The notes beneath the pieces were generated by a model, which saw only the letters and a list, made by a program, of their open reading frames with translations, did not search any database and was not told the origin of the DNA. DNA of 64,000 nt from an uncultured Pelagibacteraceae bacterium. GTDB lineage: Bacteria > Pseudomonadota > Alphaproteobacteria > Pelagibacterales > Pelagibacteraceae. Numbering within the stretch: position 1 is the stretch's first letter; each line of letters begins with the position of its first letter. The stretch lies in assembly GCA_902634325.1 (NCBI GenBank), contig CACPJP010000002.1:1-64000 (forward strand). Direction: 5' to 3'. A program made the position numbers and the translations under genes. Below are positions 14,099-24,308 of this stretch, in pieces.

Positions 14099-14905
14099 CT
14101 AACCTTTTAACATTTCCGTTGGATCAAAATTCAGCTGTAAATCTTTCCATCTTTCATAACCTGTGGGTGGAACTTTTAGTGGTTGGCAAATTCTAACTGC
14201 TCTTAAAGCACTTTCAGCTAAAATTTTATAAAAGCTTTGTCCGGGTGTATTCATTCTTGCATGATCTAAAATTTCAGATTTAAGTATTCTTCCATCAGGT
14301 TTCAATTTAAGCTTAATTCTCACAAGCAAATTTTTATCGTAAGGTAAACCTAGCGGAACACTCCAACAACCAAAAATTTGAGCTCTTAAAGCATCTTCTT
14401 CTGACAAAGAAAGTCCTCTGGCAAAAGAATTTTTAACGCTGCTTTGGGTTAGCTCATCCTTTTTTCTTTGTGTTTCGGCTTGTTCTTCTTTAGCCTTATC
14501 AATTAAAGCTGCAATTTCGTTGGTATCAAATAATTCTTCTTTTTCAAATTCTGATTCTTGTCTAATCTTAGGTTTAATTTCTTCAGGATTTTGTTTTTTC
14601 TTTATTAATTTCTTTATTTCTTCCTTATCTTCTGGCATTGGAATTCTATCAGGTTTTTCTTTTGCCTTTGATGCTGGAGGGGCCTGCTCAGAAACAACCC
14701 TTTTTTTCTCCTCTTTAACTTTTTCAATTATTTTTCTGGCTTTTGGGGCAAAAGGTATGCTGGTTATATCTTTAATTTCAATAAGTTCCACAGAAACTAT
14801 AGGGGGCAGATCTATTGGTTCTCTCATCATAAAAGGCATTGTTAACATCGTAAGGTATATAACTAGCGTATGAAACAAAAATGAAAATAGTAGACCTCTA
14901 CTCAT
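14099..14905 (-). CDS. tolA: TolA-like protein
   Basis: N-terminal TM, charged coiled middle, C-terminal TonB/TolA-like domain; position between tolR and tolB. Confidence 0.85.
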   Translation of the reverse strand: MSRGLLFSFLFHTLVIYLTMLTMPFMMREPIDLPPIVSVELIEIKDITSIPFAPKARKIIEKVKEEKKRVVSEQAPPASKAKEKPDRIPMPEDKEEIKKLIKKKQNPEEIKPKIRQESEFEKEELFDTNEIAALIDKAKEEQAETQRKKDELTQSSVKNSFARGLSLSEEDALRAQIFGCWSVPLGLPYDKNLLVRIKLKLKPDGRILKSEILDHARMNTPGQSFYKILAESALRAVRICQPLKVPPTGYERWKDLQLNFDPTEMLKG

Positions 14906-14911
14906 AAAGTT

Positions 14912-15325
14912 TTAATTTTTATAAGGTTCTGATATTAGTGCAACCTTTGAAAAACCTGCACCAGATAACCTTCCCATAACTTCTAAAACTCTTCCGTAGT
15001 TTATAGTTTTGTCTCCTCTTACATAAATTCTAGTGTCCGTTCTATTTTTAGATATTGCTAATAACTTGGGAACTACTTTTTGGAAAGTTACTTGATGTTC
15101 CTGAATAAATATCTCTCCTTTGGAATTAATAGTTATAGTTAAAGGCTCCTGATCATCAGGCAAAGAATCTGCCGCTGATTCTGGTAAATCAACTTGTACT
15201 CCAACGGTTAATAGTGGCGCTGTTACCATAAATATAATTAAAAGAACAAGCATAACATCGACGAATGGAGTAACATTTATTTCGCTCATTGGTTCCTTTT
15301 TTGAGCGGTTCATTATGAAAGCCAT
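14912..15325 (-). CDS. tolR: Biopolymer transport protein TolR/ExbD
   Basis: 'MSEINVTPFVDVMLVLLIIFMVTAPLLTVGVQVDLP'. Confidence 0.95.
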   Translation of the reverse strand: MAFIMNRSKKEPMSEINVTPFVDVMLVLLIIFMVTAPLLTVGVQVDLPESAADSLPDDQEPLTITINSKGEIFIQEHQVTFQKVVPKLLAISKNRTDTRIYVRGDKTINYGRVLEVMGRLSGAGFSKVALISEPYKN

Positions 15326-15332
15326 ATATAAA

Positions 15333-16013
15333 TTAAATTATTGATAAAAATCTTTTAGAAAAATTGTCAACCCTAGCAAAATATCTTTGTGAGTCGCTGT
15401 TAAACTTATTGTAGGCAATTACAGCTGGTATAGCAGCTAACAGACCAAGTGCTGTTGCAAATAATGCTTCTGCAATACCTGGGGCAACGATAGCTAAACT
15501 TGTATTTCTAGAAATTGCTATAGATTGAAAGGAATTCATAATGCCCCAAACCGTTCCGAACAATCCTATAAAAGGAGCTGTAGATCCTATAGTTGCAAGA
15601 TAAGTAAAATTCTTTTCAATATTTTTTAACTGAGTATCAATTGATACTTCGAGTGTTCTTTCAACGCGCGCACTTTGAACGGCTGAAGATTTTGATCTAG
15701 TTTTAATTACTTCTGACATTGCTGATTTAAAAATTGAAGTTAGTGGATCGTCGGTTTTGTTTGGTAAACTCTTGTAGAAGGCTTCCGCAGATTTCGACTT
15801 CCAAAATTTATCTTCGAAAGATTTTGTAGACTGATCTATTCTTCTAAATAATCTTATTTTATCAAATATTAATGCCCATGAAAAAATTGAACTTGCGATA
15901 AGAATTAAAATCACAGCTTTAACTACAAAGTCAGCTCTTATAAAAAGTTTCCAAAGTGAAAAATCGTTTGCACCACCTAGGCCAACAACTTGAGTTGCTA
16001 TTTCTTGCTCCAT
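15333..16013 (-). CDS. tolQ: TolQ proton channel (MotA/TolQ/ExbB family)
   Basis: 'LATIGSTAPFIGLFGTVWGIMNSFQSIA...APGIAEALFATALGLLAAIPAVIAYN'. Confidence 0.95.
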   Translation of the reverse strand: MEQEIATQVVGLGGANDFSLWKLFIRADFVVKAVILILIASSIFSWALIFDKIRLFRRIDQSTKSFEDKFWKSKSAEAFYKSLPNKTDDPLTSIFKSAMSEVIKTRSKSSAVQSARVERTLEVSIDTQLKNIEKNFTYLATIGSTAPFIGLFGTVWGIMNSFQSIAISRNTSLAIVAPGIAEALFATALGLLAAIPAVIAYNKFNSDSQRYFARVDNFSKRFLSII

Positions 16014-16078
16014 TGAGGTTAATTACGTGTAGAATGTGTCATCAATTTGGCACTTAAATTTAATAATTTTTGATAAAT

Positions 16079-16567
16079 TTACTCATTAAATTGGGCACGA
16101 CAGTCTCTAAAGTATCTTGCAATTAAAATAGCGTCAGCTTTGTTGACATCTTTTTTCTTGCTTAATCTAGATGATATAGAAGGATACATTTCAATCACTT
16201 TTGTTCTGCTAGCATCCTTGGAAGAATTAATAAGCTCAAAATGTTTTTTCCATTTGGCTGGTCTCACATAAAAAATAGGTAAGTTTAATGCTGCACAAAT
16301 ACCTTTGATTGATCCAAAAGTTTGTCCAAAATTAAACATGCTTGTAACCCCTTGTCCGGGCATTGCGCTAACTTGTTCGACTATTACGAAGGTATCCTCT
16401 GACACTATATGTTTTTTTATTATGTTAACTAATTGAGCGCTATTTAACTGATTTTTACTTTTTTTTCCTTCTGACATAATTGGCATATCAAATACATCGA
16501 AAATTTTTAAATTGTCTAGTATCGCAATACCGCCACTTAATCCTGGATCTATGCCAATTATTCTCAT
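16079..16567 (-). CDS. ruvC: Crossover junction endodeoxyribonuclease RuvC-like
   Basis: 'MRIIGIDPGLSGGIAILD' N-terminus; RNase H-fold acidic residues; upstream yebC. Confidence 0.75.
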   Translation of the reverse strand: MRIIGIDPGLSGGIAILDNLKIFDVFDMPIMSEGKKSKNQLNSAQLVNIIKKHIVSEDTFVIVEQVSAMPGQGVTSMFNFGQTFGSIKGICAALNLPIFYVRPAKWKKHFELINSSKDASRTKVIEMYPSISSRLSKKKDVNKADAILIARYFRDCRAQFNE

Positions 16568-16578
16568 CTTAAAATCCT

Positions 16579-17298
16579 TTAAAAAAATTTGCAGTTATGA
16601 AAAATCTTTTGAATATCATCATTGTCTTCCAACAACTCAAGCATACTCTCTATTTCTTTTTTTTCACCATTCTTTAAACTTATTGAGCTTTTGGGTCTCC
16701 ACTCTATATCCGAATAAGTTATATCTTTTATTAATTTTTCTGCTTCAATTTTAACTCTGTAAAAATCCCCTTTATTAGTAATTATTTCATGAAAGTCTTT
16801 ATAGCTAAGGCAGTCTCTAGCCCCCGCTTTTGCGGCAAAATCTAATGCGTATTCGTCTGATATATTTTTTTTGGAAATTTGTATTATTCCACAATTATCA
16901 AAAAAATGAGTTGTTGATCCAGAGCTTCCCAGATTACCACCAAATTTTTGTAGGGCCGTTCTTATTTTAGTGGCAGTTCTATTTTTGTTATCAGTTAAAG
17001 CTTCAATTATTAGAGCTATATTTTTTGGACCAAAACCCTCATATCTTAAATTTTCAAAATTTTCATTTTTGTTTGTTTCAGATTTTCTAATTGCCCTATT
17101 AATATTATCTTTGGGCATATTGGCTTCTTTGGCAGATTCAATTGCTGCTCTTAATCTATGATTTGTGTCAGGATCTTTTGAACCAAGCTTTGCAGCAACT
17201 GTAATTTCTCTAGAAATTTTTGAAAAAATTTTTGATCTTAAATTATCTTGCCTTCCTTTCTTGTGTTTAATTCCTGCCCAATGTGAGTGACCAGCCAT
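16579..17298 (-). CDS. yebC: YebC/PmpR-family transcriptional/translation regulator
   Basis: 'MAGHSHWAGIKHKKGRQDNLRSKIFSKISREI', 'RYEGFGPKNIALIIEALTDNKNRT'. Confidence 0.95.
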   Translation of the reverse strand: MAGHSHWAGIKHKKGRQDNLRSKIFSKISREITVAAKLGSKDPDTNHRLRAAIESAKEANMPKDNINRAIRKSETNKNENFENLRYEGFGPKNIALIIEALTDNKNRTATKIRTALQKFGGNLGSSGSTTHFFDNCGIIQISKKNISDEYALDFAAKAGARDCLSYKDFHEIITNKGDFYRVKIEAEKLIKDITYSDIEWRPKSSISLKNGEKKEIESMLELLEDNDDIQKIFHNCKFF

Positions 17299-17301
17299 TT
17301 A

Positions 17302-18111
17302 TTATGTTCTCCCCCGCAAAGATCCACCTATAACGATTGGCTGAACTTTTTTAGCTAAGCCAGTACTGTCATCTGCTGTTACCATTAATCCTGAAATTGT
17401 TGCTTCTCCCAAGGCAGGAAAGTGTTTTTTAGCCGAAGGGTCTCTAAAAAATTTTTTTAAAGAGTTATCTCTATTCATTCCAATTACAGAGTTATAATCT
17501 CCACACATGCCTAGGTCTGTTTGATAAGCGGTACCTTTTTCCATAACTCTATAATCAGAGGTAGGAACGTGGGTATGAGTACCAACAACTATTGTAGCTT
17601 TTCCATCAAATAAATATCCCATTGCCATTTTTTCACTAGTTATCTCTCCGTGCATATCAACAACTATAAAATCAGCATCTTTTTTTAACTTAATATTTGC
17701 TATAAATTTTTTTGCTGCTTGAAAAACATCTTCACTCTTTTTCATAAAAATATTGCCCATTAAATTGACAACTGCAATTTTTTTATTATTTTTTGAATTG
17801 AAAATACCTAAACCTTCGCCAGGAGATGGCTTTATTAAATTTTCTGGTCTTAGTAATCTTTTCTCTTTAGAAATAAACTGCATTGTCTCTTTTTCATCCC
17901 AGATATGGTTTCCAGATGTAATTACATCTGTTCCAGCATTAAATAAATCTTCTGCGTTTTGCTTATTAATTCCCACTCCGCTATCAGCAGCGTTTTCCCC
18001 ATTCACAATTACAAAATCTATTTTTTTTTCTTTTATTAATTTAGGTAATTTTTCTTTTACAGCCGTTACACCAGAAGGTCCCACAACATCTCCTAAAACC
18101 AATATATTCAT
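17302..18111 (-). CDS. YmdB-family metallophosphoesterase
   Basis: 'MNILVLGDVVGPSGVTAVKEKLP', 'VNGENAADSGVGI', 'ITSGNHIWDEKE', 'GTHTHVPTSDYRV'. Confidence 0.93.
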   Translation of the reverse strand: MNILVLGDVVGPSGVTAVKEKLPKLIKEKKIDFVIVNGENAADSGVGINKQNAEDLFNAGTDVITSGNHIWDEKETMQFISKEKRLLRPENLIKPSPGEGLGIFNSKNNKKIAVVNLMGNIFMKKSEDVFQAAKKFIANIKLKKDADFIVVDMHGEITSEKMAMGYLFDGKATIVVGTHTHVPTSDYRVMEKGTAYQTDLGMCGDYNSVIGMNRDNSLKKFFRDPSAKKHFPALGEATISGLMVTADDSTGLAKKVQPIVIGGSLRGRT

Positions 18112-18117
18112 AATAAA

Positions 18118-18666
18118 TTAAAAAATACCTTTCTCTGTTAATACATAATCTAATTTTACATCGTGCTTCGAAATTGGAATTTTTTTATATTTTTGAAAAG
18201 AAAATGCAAGACCAATAGTTAAGGGGTTTTTCTTGTTTTTTGTATGCTTTTTTAGAAATCTATCATAGTAACCTTTTCCATACCCTAGACGATTATGAAA
18301 TTTATCGTAAGCTACCAGAGGAACCAGAATCAAATCTGGTGCATTCGCTTTATTTTTCTTAACTGGCTCCAAAAAACCATAATTATTAACTTTAAGACTT
18401 TCGTTTAACTTCCATTTAAAAAATTTCATTTTCCCGTTGGAAGATATTACTGGTAGAGAAGTTGACACATCTCTCCTTTGTCTAATAGCATTAAATAACT
18501 TAAGTGTGTCTACTTCATAATTTGAGGGATAGTACAAATAAATATTTCTTTTTTTTTTTTTATTTATTATACGAATTAAAGGTTTAAAAAAATTTGTATC
18601 TACCGAAAAATATCTCTTTTTTCTAATTAAAATGAGTTTTCTTCTGACCTTTTCCTTTGACGGCAT
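18118..18666 (-). CDS. 5-formyltetrahydrofolate cyclo-ligase family protein
   Basis: 'DLILVPLVAYDKFHNRLGYGKGYYDRFL' C-terminal signature. Confidence 0.9.
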   Translation of the reverse strand: MPSKEKVRRKLILIRKKRYFSVDTNFFKPLIRIINKKKKRNIYLYYPSNYEVDTLKLFNAIRQRRDVSTSLPVISSNGKMKFFKWKLNESLKVNNYGFLEPVKKNKANAPDLILVPLVAYDKFHNRLGYGKGYYDRFLKKHTKNKKNPLTIGLAFSFQKYKKIPISKHDVKLDYVLTEKGIF

Positions 18667-19113
18667 CTACTGAACCTTAGAACTGGTTTCAGTGTTTTTG
18701 ATTATTTCTTCCAAGGATTTGGTGGTCTTATCTAGCATAGTTTCATAGATGGATTGGCTTTCTTCTACCATTTTTTTGAACTTGTCTAGCTCTGTATTTA
18801 GCTTTGATATTTCTGTTTCTTTGCCATCTTTATAATTCATGACTAAAGACTTCATTTCTTTAAATTTTTTAGACAAATTTTCAAAATTTTCTTTTTGAGA
18901 ACTAACTCGTTTTTTTAAATCAAAATATTCATCTATAACTTGAATTGTGGTTATAAGCAAAAGCTTGTTCTCTCCAATATTGCCAAGTTTTTCTTTAAGG
19001 CTTGAATATTTTTTATCCAAAAATTTAGTAAGATTTTTTAAATCTTCTTCTTGGCCATCATCACAAGACAACAAGTAGTCTTTATTATTAAATTTAATAT
19101 TTATATTTGCCAT
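18667..19113 (-). CDS. zapA: Cell division protein ZapA-like
   Basis: 'NIKFNNKDYLLSCDDGQEEDLKNLTKFLDKKYSSL'; adjacent to cyclo-ligase as in many proteobacteria. Confidence 0.8.
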   Translation of the reverse strand: MANINIKFNNKDYLLSCDDGQEEDLKNLTKFLDKKYSSLKEKLGNIGENKLLLITTIQVIDEYFDLKKRVSSQKENFENLSKKFKEMKSLVMNYKDGKETEISKLNTELDKFKKMVEESQSIYETMLDKTTKSLEEIIKNTETSSKVQ

Positions 19114-19424
19114 TTTTCTATCTCATCTACTAAGGAATCGGTTTCCTCGCCCAACTCTTCAATGTCTTGATTAAACTGATCGTGTATTTCTTTTGACTTT
19201 TTCTGTTCTTTCTCTAGTTTTTTTATATGATTTTTGAGCTCATTGTATTTTAAAACCAAATTATTGTACTTTGTCTCAATTTCTATTTTTTCGCTTTGTA
19301 ATTGATTCTTTTCAACATAAAGCTGTTCCAAATCTCTGGTGTGGACACTGGGCAAGCTATTTAAGTTTTTAAGTTTTTCTAAAACTGTTTCAAGCCGTTT
19401 TTCTTTGTTGTATAAAGTTTCCAT
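19101..19424 (-). CDS. Small coiled-coil protein (DUF4164-like)
   Basis: Highly charged heptad-like sequence overlapping zapA by 13 nt; function unknown. Confidence 0.55.
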   Translation of the reverse strand: METLYNKEKRLETVLEKLKNLNSLPSVHTRDLEQLYVEKNQLQSEKIEIETKYNNLVLKYNELKNHIKKLEKEQKKSKEIHDQFNQDIEELGEETDSLVDEIEKWQI

Positions 19425-19492
19425 CGTAACTTTTTTTTGTTTATATCATATTATTGATATCGTTGATTGAAGTCTATATAGGTATTTTATAA

Positions 19493-21475
19493 GTGGATCC
19501 AAAATTAAAAAATTTATCAAACGCTATAAGATTTTTATCAATTGATGCTGTACAGAAGGCAAATTCTGGACACCCTGGCATGCCAATGGGAATGGCTGAT
19601 GTCGCAACTGTGCTATTTAAATACTACCTCCGGTTTAATCCAAAAAATCCTAGTTGGATAAATAGGGACAGATTTATTTTGTCTGCAGGGCATGGATCGA
19701 TGCTTTTGTATTCGCTTCTTTATCTTACCGGCTATAAAAAAATTAAATTGGACGACATAAAAAATTTCAGACAACTAAATTCAATTTGTGCTGGCCATCC
19801 AGAATACGAAAAAGACTCTGGTATTGAAACAACAACCGGCCCTTTAGGTCAGGGTCTAACTAATTCGGTCGGAATGGCAATTGCCCAAGAAGTTTTAAAA
19901 AAAAGATTTGGCTCAGACCTCATCAATAATAAAACTTATGTTATTGCTAGTGATGGTGACCTAATGGAAGGTATTAGTCACGAAGCGATGAGTTTAGCTG
20001 GTCATTTAAATTTAAAAAATTTAATCGTTTTCTTTGACAATAATAAAATTTCAATAGATGGACCAACTTCATTAAGTGTTTCCGATAACTATAAAAAGAG
20101 GTTTGAAAGTTACGGATGGTCTTTTCAAGAAATTAATGGTCATAACTACAAGCAGATTTTTGATGCAATTAAAAAAACCACTAGGTCAAAAAAACCATCG
20201 ATAATATCTTGTAAAACTATAATAGGATTTGGTTCTCCAAATAAATCTGGAAAAGAATCTTCTCACGGTGCTCCTTTAGGGGATGATGAAGTAAAATTAG
20301 TAAGAAAAAAACTTAAGTGGAAACATGAGCCTTTTGATATTCCTGAAAATCTAATTGAATCTTGGAGAGAAATAGGCAGCAAAGGAGAAAAGCTTGAAGA
20401 TGAATGGAATAATACTTTAGGTAAAAAAAATACCAAAATTAAAGAAGAATACGAGAGGTTAATAAAAGGAGAGTTGCCAGTAGAATTAGATAAAATATTT
20501 GGTGATGAAAAAATAAAATTTTTTCAAACAAAACCAAAAATGGCAACAAGACAATGCTCCTCTTCTGTGATCAACAGTGTATCTAATGTTTTACCAGAAC
20601 TAATCGGTGGATCTGCAGATCTGAGCGGATCAAATAACACAAAAACTGAAAACTCAAAAGTTATTACTTCTAAAAATTTTTCAGGAAATTATATTCATTA
20701 TGGTGTCAGGGAACATGCGATGGCCGGTGTTATGAATGGTTTAGCCTTATATGGTTGTTTAATTCCGTTCGGTGGAACCTTTCTGATTTTTTCAGATTAC
20801 TTAAAACCTTCAATGAGATTATCGGCTCTTATGAAATTGAGAGTAATTTATATTTTTTCACACGATTCTATTGGACTGGGAGAAGATGGGCCAACTCATC
20901 AACCTATAGAGCAGTTAGAACACCTAAGGGCAATACCAAATTTAAATGTATTCAGACCTGCCGATATTAATGAAACTCTTGAATGTTGGGAAATTGCCTT
21001 AAAAAGTAAAAACAACCCGAGTGCAATAGCTCTATCCAGACAAAAGTTGCCTTATCTTAGTGAACATAGCTCTGGCGAAAACATGTGTTCTAAAGGTGCA
21101 TACATTTTGAAAAAAACTTCTGACAATGTTGATGTATCGTTAATCGCTTCGGGATCTGAAGTTGAAATTGCCTTAGAAGCTCAAGAAAAACTTAGAAATT
21201 TAAATATAAACTCAAAAGTCATTTCCATTCCTTGTTATGATTTATTCCAAAATCAAACTGAGAATTATAAAAATGAAGTTCTTGGCAAAGATACTTTTAA
21301 AATCTCAATTGAGGCTTCAAGTCAATCAGGTTGGAAACATATGGTTGGCAAAGACGGTGTTACATTTGGGCTGTCTACATTTGGAAAAAGTGCCCCATAT
21401 AAAGACATTTATAAATTATTTAATTTAACCAGTGATGAGATCGTCAAAACAGTAAAAGCAAAGGTTAAAAAATAA
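19493..21475 (+). CDS. tkt: Transketolase
   Basis: 'LSIDAVQKANSGHPGMPMGMADVATVL', 'DGDLMEGISHEAMSLAGHL', 'EDGPTHQPIEQLEHLRAIPN'; GTG start. Confidence 0.97.
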   Translation: MDPKLKNLSNAIRFLSIDAVQKANSGHPGMPMGMADVATVLFKYYLRFNPKNPSWINRDRFILSAGHGSMLLYSLLYLTGYKKIKLDDIKNFRQLNSICAGHPEYEKDSGIETTTGPLGQGLTNSVGMAIAQEVLKKRFGSDLINNKTYVIASDGDLMEGISHEAMSLAGHLNLKNLIVFFDNNKISIDGPTSLSVSDNYKKRFESYGWSFQEINGHNYKQIFDAIKKTTRSKKPSIISCKTIIGFGSPNKSGKESSHGAPLGDDEVKLVRKKLKWKHEPFDIPENLIESWREIGSKGEKLEDEWNNTLGKKNTKIKEEYERLIKGELPVELDKIFGDEKIKFFQTKPKMATRQCSSSVINSVSNVLPELIGGSADLSGSNNTKTENSKVITSKNFSGNYIHYGVREHAMAGVMNGLALYGCLIPFGGTFLIFSDYLKPSMRLSALMKLRVIYIFSHDSIGLGEDGPTHQPIEQLEHLRAIPNLNVFRPADINETLECWEIALKSKNNPSAIALSRQKLPYLSEHSSGENMCSKGAYILKKTSDNVDVSLIASGSEVEIALEAQEKLRNLNINSKVISIPCYDLFQNQTENYKNEVLGKDTFKISIEASSQSGWKHMVGKDGVTFGLSTFGKSAPYKDIYKLFNLTSDEIVKTVKAKVKK

Positions 21476-21483
21476 TTAGACAA

Positions 21484-22677
21484 ATGTCTGATTTAAAAAT
21501 TTTTTCTAAGGATATTCCTATTAATGGTAAACGCGTTATTGTTAGACTAGATCTTAACGTGCCAATTAACAATTCAAAAATAGATGATGATACCAGAATT
21601 AAGGTTATTGAACCTTTTATAAATAAATTAATAGAAAATAAAGCCAAAGTTGTTTTACTATCACATCTCGGAAGACCAAAGGGAAAAGTGATTTCGAAGC
21701 TTTCGTTGAAACCAATATTTAATTATTTAGAAAAAAAATTGAATGGAAAAGTTCATTTTTACCGAGAAAGAATTGATTCTAAAGCAATAGATGCTTCTAA
21801 TAAATTGAAATCTGGCGAAGTTTTGTTGTTTGAAAATATTCGTTTTTTTAAAGAAGAAGAAAACGATGAAGAAACTTTTGCAAAAAATCTTTCAAAGCTT
21901 GGTGACATTTATATAAATGAAGCCTTCTCTTGCTCACATAGAAAACAAGCATCTATACACAAAATAACTAAATTTATTGATAGTTATGGAGGTCCTATCT
22001 TAGAAAAAGAGATTCAATCAATTAATTTAATAATAAAGAATAAAAAAAAACCGGTTACTTGCATAATTGGTGGTTCAAAAGTGTCGACTAAAATAAATAT
22101 TTTATCAAGTTTATTAGAAAGCGCAGATAATCTTGTAATTGTAGGGGCGATGGCAAATAATTTTCTTAAATTCAAAGGCATAAACGTTGGTGCTTCTCTT
22201 GTTGAGAAAGGATCTGAAAATACTGTAAAAAATATAAACACATTGGCAGAAAAAAATAAATGCAACATTATTATTCCTGTAGACTGCAACACTTCTTCCC
22301 ATGTCAATGGAAGTCCGACCTATAAATCCTTAAAAAATATAGGCTCGGAGGATATGATTTTAGACATCGGAAAAAATACAATAAATTTAATAAATAAAAC
22401 CATAGATGGCTCCAATACAGTATTTTGGAATGGACCAGCAGGATATTATGAGAATAAAAATTTTTCAGCTGGTTCCCTATCCATAGGAAAAAAAATTGCT
22501 GAAAATACAAAATCAAAGTCTCTAATATCAATCGTCGGTGGTGGAGATACTGTTGCTGCAATTAAAAATACTGGGCTAGAAAAGACTTTTACACATTTAT
22601 CAACAGCTGGCGGTGCATTCTTAGAATCTCTTGAAGGCAAAGAGTTGCCTGGTATAAAAGTATTAAAGAAAAGTTAA
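21484..22677 (+). CDS. pgk: Phosphoglycerate kinase
   Basis: 'GKRVIVRLDLNVPINNSKIDDDTRI', 'VVLLSHLGRPKGK', 'STAGGAFLESLEGKELPG'. Confidence 0.97.
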   Translation: MSDLKIFSKDIPINGKRVIVRLDLNVPINNSKIDDDTRIKVIEPFINKLIENKAKVVLLSHLGRPKGKVISKLSLKPIFNYLEKKLNGKVHFYRERIDSKAIDASNKLKSGEVLLFENIRFFKEEENDEETFAKNLSKLGDIYINEAFSCSHRKQASIHKITKFIDSYGGPILEKEIQSINLIIKNKKKPVTCIIGGSKVSTKINILSSLLESADNLVIVGAMANNFLKFKGINVGASLVEKGSENTVKNINTLAEKNKCNIIIPVDCNTSSHVNGSPTYKSLKNIGSEDMILDIGKNTINLINKTIDGSNTVFWNGPAGYYENKNFSAGSLSIGKKIAENTKSKSLISIVGGGDTVAAIKNTGLEKTFTHLSTAGGAFLESLEGKELPGIKVLKKS

Positions 22678-22682
22678 AATTT

Positions 22683-23699
22683 ATGGGTATAGAAGAAATA
22701 GCAAAACAAATGGTAGCTAAAGGCAAGGGAATACTTGCTGCCGATGAAAGCACTGGCACAATGGAAAAAAGATTAAAGAGTGTCAACGTAGAATGTACTG
22801 AAAAAAATAGACTTCATTTTAGAGAAACGTTGTTTGCATCAGGTTCAATGAAAAACTGTATAAGCGGCGTTATATTGTTTGATGAAACTATAAGGCAAAC
22901 TTCAAGTAGTGGAATTTCCATTCCGGAATTAATAAAAAAAAGCGGATCTATTCCTGGCATCAAAGTTGATAAAGGCGCAAAACTTCTAGCTGGTTCAGAT
23001 AAAGAAAAAATTACAGAAGGATTGGATGGCTTGAGAGGAAGAATGGAAGAGTATTATAAGTTAGGGGCAAGATTTGCTAAATGGCGTGCTGTCTATTCAA
23101 TTTCTTCCAAGCATCCAAGCGAACAGTGCATAAAATCTAATGCTCACGCTCTAGCAAGATATGCTGCGTTGGTACAAGAAGCAAAAATGGTTCCAATAGT
23201 AGAACCTGAAGTTTTAATGGATGGAGACCATACAATTGATAAATGCTACGATGTTACTAGCAGAGTTTTGGCCGAATGCTACAAAGAACTTTCAATCCAC
23301 AATGTTAATCTCAAAGGAACGGTTCTTAAACCAAACATGATACTTCCGGGTGCAAACTGCAAACAAAAAGCTACTACAGAAGAGATAGCTAAGAAAACGT
23401 TAGAATGTCTTAAAAAAAATATGCCAAGCGAAGTTCCTGGGGTTGCTTTTCTTTCTGGTGGACAAAGTGAAGTAGAGGCAACAAAAAATTTAAATGAAAT
23501 TAATAAAATTAATGACACTTCTTTTCATTTTACATTTTCTTATGGTCGGGCCTTACAGCAGTCAGCTTTGAAAACATGGGCAAAGTCAATGAAAGACATA
23601 GATAAAATTCAAAAAGTTTTTGACCATAGAGCTAAAATGAATGGTGCTTCAACAGAAGCAAAATGGAATGAAAAGCTTGAGCAAAGTTTTGCGGCTTAA
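22683..23699 (+). CDS. fba: Class I fructose-bisphosphate aldolase
   Basis: 'GKGILAADESTGTMEKRL', 'GARFAKWRAVYSI', 'VPIVEPEVLMDGDH', 'LKGTVLKPNMILPG'. Confidence 0.97.
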   Translation: MGIEEIAKQMVAKGKGILAADESTGTMEKRLKSVNVECTEKNRLHFRETLFASGSMKNCISGVILFDETIRQTSSSGISIPELIKKSGSIPGIKVDKGAKLLAGSDKEKITEGLDGLRGRMEEYYKLGARFAKWRAVYSISSKHPSEQCIKSNAHALARYAALVQEAKMVPIVEPEVLMDGDHTIDKCYDVTSRVLAECYKELSIHNVNLKGTVLKPNMILPGANCKQKATTEEIAKKTLECLKKNMPSEVPGVAFLSGGQSEVEATKNLNEINKINDTSFHFTFSYGRALQQSALKTWAKSMKDIDKIQKVFDHRAKMNGASTEAKWNEKLEQSFAA

Positions 23700-23701
23700 A
23701 A

Positions 23702-24307
23702 TTGAGAAGATTTTTATATCTAATATCGCCCAGTAAAATTAACAAACATTTCTATAAAGACTTGGCAGAAGTTCTTTCCTCGAGAAAAGTAAGATACTTT
23801 CAGTTAAGACTTAAAAAACATTCAAATTCAAAACTGCTTAGGATTGCAAGAAGAGTTAAGAACATTACAAAAAAATATAAAGTTAAGTTAATAATCAATG
23901 ATTTTCCCATGTTGGCAAAAAAAATTAATGCAGATGGATGTCACCTAGGTCAATCTGATGAACCAATAAAAAATGCAAGAAGCTTACTAAAAAAAAATAA
24001 AATAATTGGAATAACATGCCATGGTTCAAAAAAATTAATCTTAAATGCTATTAAACAGAAGCCTGATTACATAGCCCTAGGATCGTTTTTTAAATCCAAA
24101 TTAAAACCTCGAGCAAAGAGAACTCAAAAAATTTTGGTGAAATGGACTAAACAAAGAACTAATTTGCCTATTGTTGCTATTGGAGGAATAAATAATAAAA
24201 ATTACAAAAGTTTGATGAAATTTGGAGTAAATTATCTTGCAATATCAAGTTATATTTGGAATAACCCACGCTTAAAACCGGAAAAAGCTATTAAAAAATT
24301 TAATTAA
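23702..24307 (+). CDS. thiE: Thiamine-phosphate synthase-like protein
   Basis: TTG start; 'KYFQLRLKKH', 'IINDFPMLAKKINADGCHLGQSD', 'YIALGSFFKSKLKP', 'LPIVAIGGIN'. Confidence 0.85.
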   Translation: MRRFLYLISPSKINKHFYKDLAEVLSSRKVRYFQLRLKKHSNSKLLRIARRVKNITKKYKVKLIINDFPMLAKKINADGCHLGQSDEPIKNARSLLKKNKIIGITCHGSKKLILNAIKQKPDYIALGSFFKSKLKPRAKRTQKILVKWTKQRTNLPIVAIGGINNKNYKSLMKFGVNYLAISSYIWNNPRLKPEKAIKKFN

Positions 24308-24308
24308 A

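Noticed and set aside
14520-14873. 117-aa plus-strand ORF opposite tolA
   Set aside because: Ser/Phe-rich antisense shadow ORF of a Lys/Glu-rich coiled-coil gene.
18660-18670. 6S RNA expected between zapA and the 5-formyl-THF cyclo-ligase
   Set aside because: The two ORFs are adjacent with no intergenic space here, so no 6S RNA can sit at this junction.
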